6,153 bases of DNA from positions 1-6,153 of the forward strand of contig CALAHA010000061.1 in assembly GCA_937891565.1 (NCBI GenBank), in the 5' to 3' direction. Below, piece by piece: positions 6,057 through 6,153 of this stretch. This DNA is from an uncultured Ilumatobacter sp. Lineage in GTDB: Bacteria > Actinomycetota > Acidimicrobiia > Acidimicrobiales > Ilumatobacteraceae. The notes below the pieces were generated by a model. The model made no database searches and was not told the DNA's origin. It saw only the letters and a program-made list of their open reading frames with translations. Both the position numbers and the translations under genes were made by a program. Numbering within the stretch: position 1 is the first letter of the stretch; the number at the start of each line of letters is the position of its first letter.

Positions 6057-6137
6057 ATGAGTGTCGCACTCAACGAGGCCTACCTCCCGATGGCCACCCC
6101 GTTGGTCACGCTTGCCGGCGGGCTCGTAATTTCATGA
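6057..6137 (+). CDS. Possible 26-residue small ORF (weak)
   Basis: ATG at 6057 opens 26 codons ending in TGA at 6135-6137. The product is mostly hydrophobic in its second half (PLVTLAGGLVIS), which could be part of a membrane segment or mean nothing at this length. The upstream sequence ACGGAACCAAT offers only a poor ribosome binding site. Its stop overlaps an ATG at 6134, so it could be a short leader ORF coupled to a gene outside the window. It could equally be chance, or the start of a decayed gene. Confidence 0.22.
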   Translation: MSVALNEAYLPMATPLVTLAGGLVIS

Positions 6138-6153
6138 CTGGCACGCCGTCCTG
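6134..6153 (+). CDS. Possible start of a gene running out of the window (very weak)
   Basis: The ATG at 6134 forms an ATGA overlap with the 26-codon ORF and opens with MTGTPS before the window ends. Six codons are too few to judge coding potential or family. The only support is the overlap geometry. Confidence 0.15.

Overview
The window looks like a high-GC actinobacterial chromosome segment. Three things point that way: GC-rich third codon positions, frequent GTG starts, and short proteins of actinobacterial type (a MenE of about 350 residues, and a YbeY with the GPTDVLSFP segment and no arginine before it). An Acidimicrobiia-like source is my guess from the gene order and protein style, not something the sequence proves.

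Left half (1-3049), menaquinone biosynthesis. The tail of an unknown gene, possibly a DsbA-family thiol oxidoreductase, is followed after 2 bases by menH on the + strand. menH converges on menA (- strand), and a perfect 19-bp hairpin lies between them. menA diverges from a + strand unit made of a 69-codon ORF that looks like an amidase with its whole catalytic core deleted in frame, followed after 1 base by menE. The divergent gap is only 35 bp and is largely filled by a 10-bp-arm palindrome, a good candidate shared operator/promoter. MenH makes SHCHC, MenE makes O-succinylbenzoyl-CoA and MenA prenylates DHNA, so three non-consecutive steps of one pathway are encoded here. menF, D, C, B and G are not in the window.

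Right half (3053-5763), a - strand operon read right to left: an uncharacterised 122-codon gene with a good ribosome binding site, phoH (ATPase/RNA metabolism; 4-base ATGA overlap), ybeY (rRNA-maturation endoribonuclease; start overlaps the phoH end within a 12-nt tandem repeat) and an SDR-family oxidoreductase. phoH-ybeY is a widespread pair. The 122-codon gene and the SDR are the less usual members. The SDR ends 3 bp from the end of menE.

Right edge (5764-6153) is mostly non-coding. An AT-rich stretch upstream of the - strand operon probably holds its promoter. At the far edge is a weakly supported 26-codon + strand ORF whose stop overlaps a possible ATG of a gene running out of the window.

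I see no mobile element, CRISPR array, rRNA or tRNA. Most of the window is ordinary core metabolism. The items most worth a second look are the internally deleted amidase ORF coupled to menE, the divergent palindrome, and the unknown gene heading the phoH operon.
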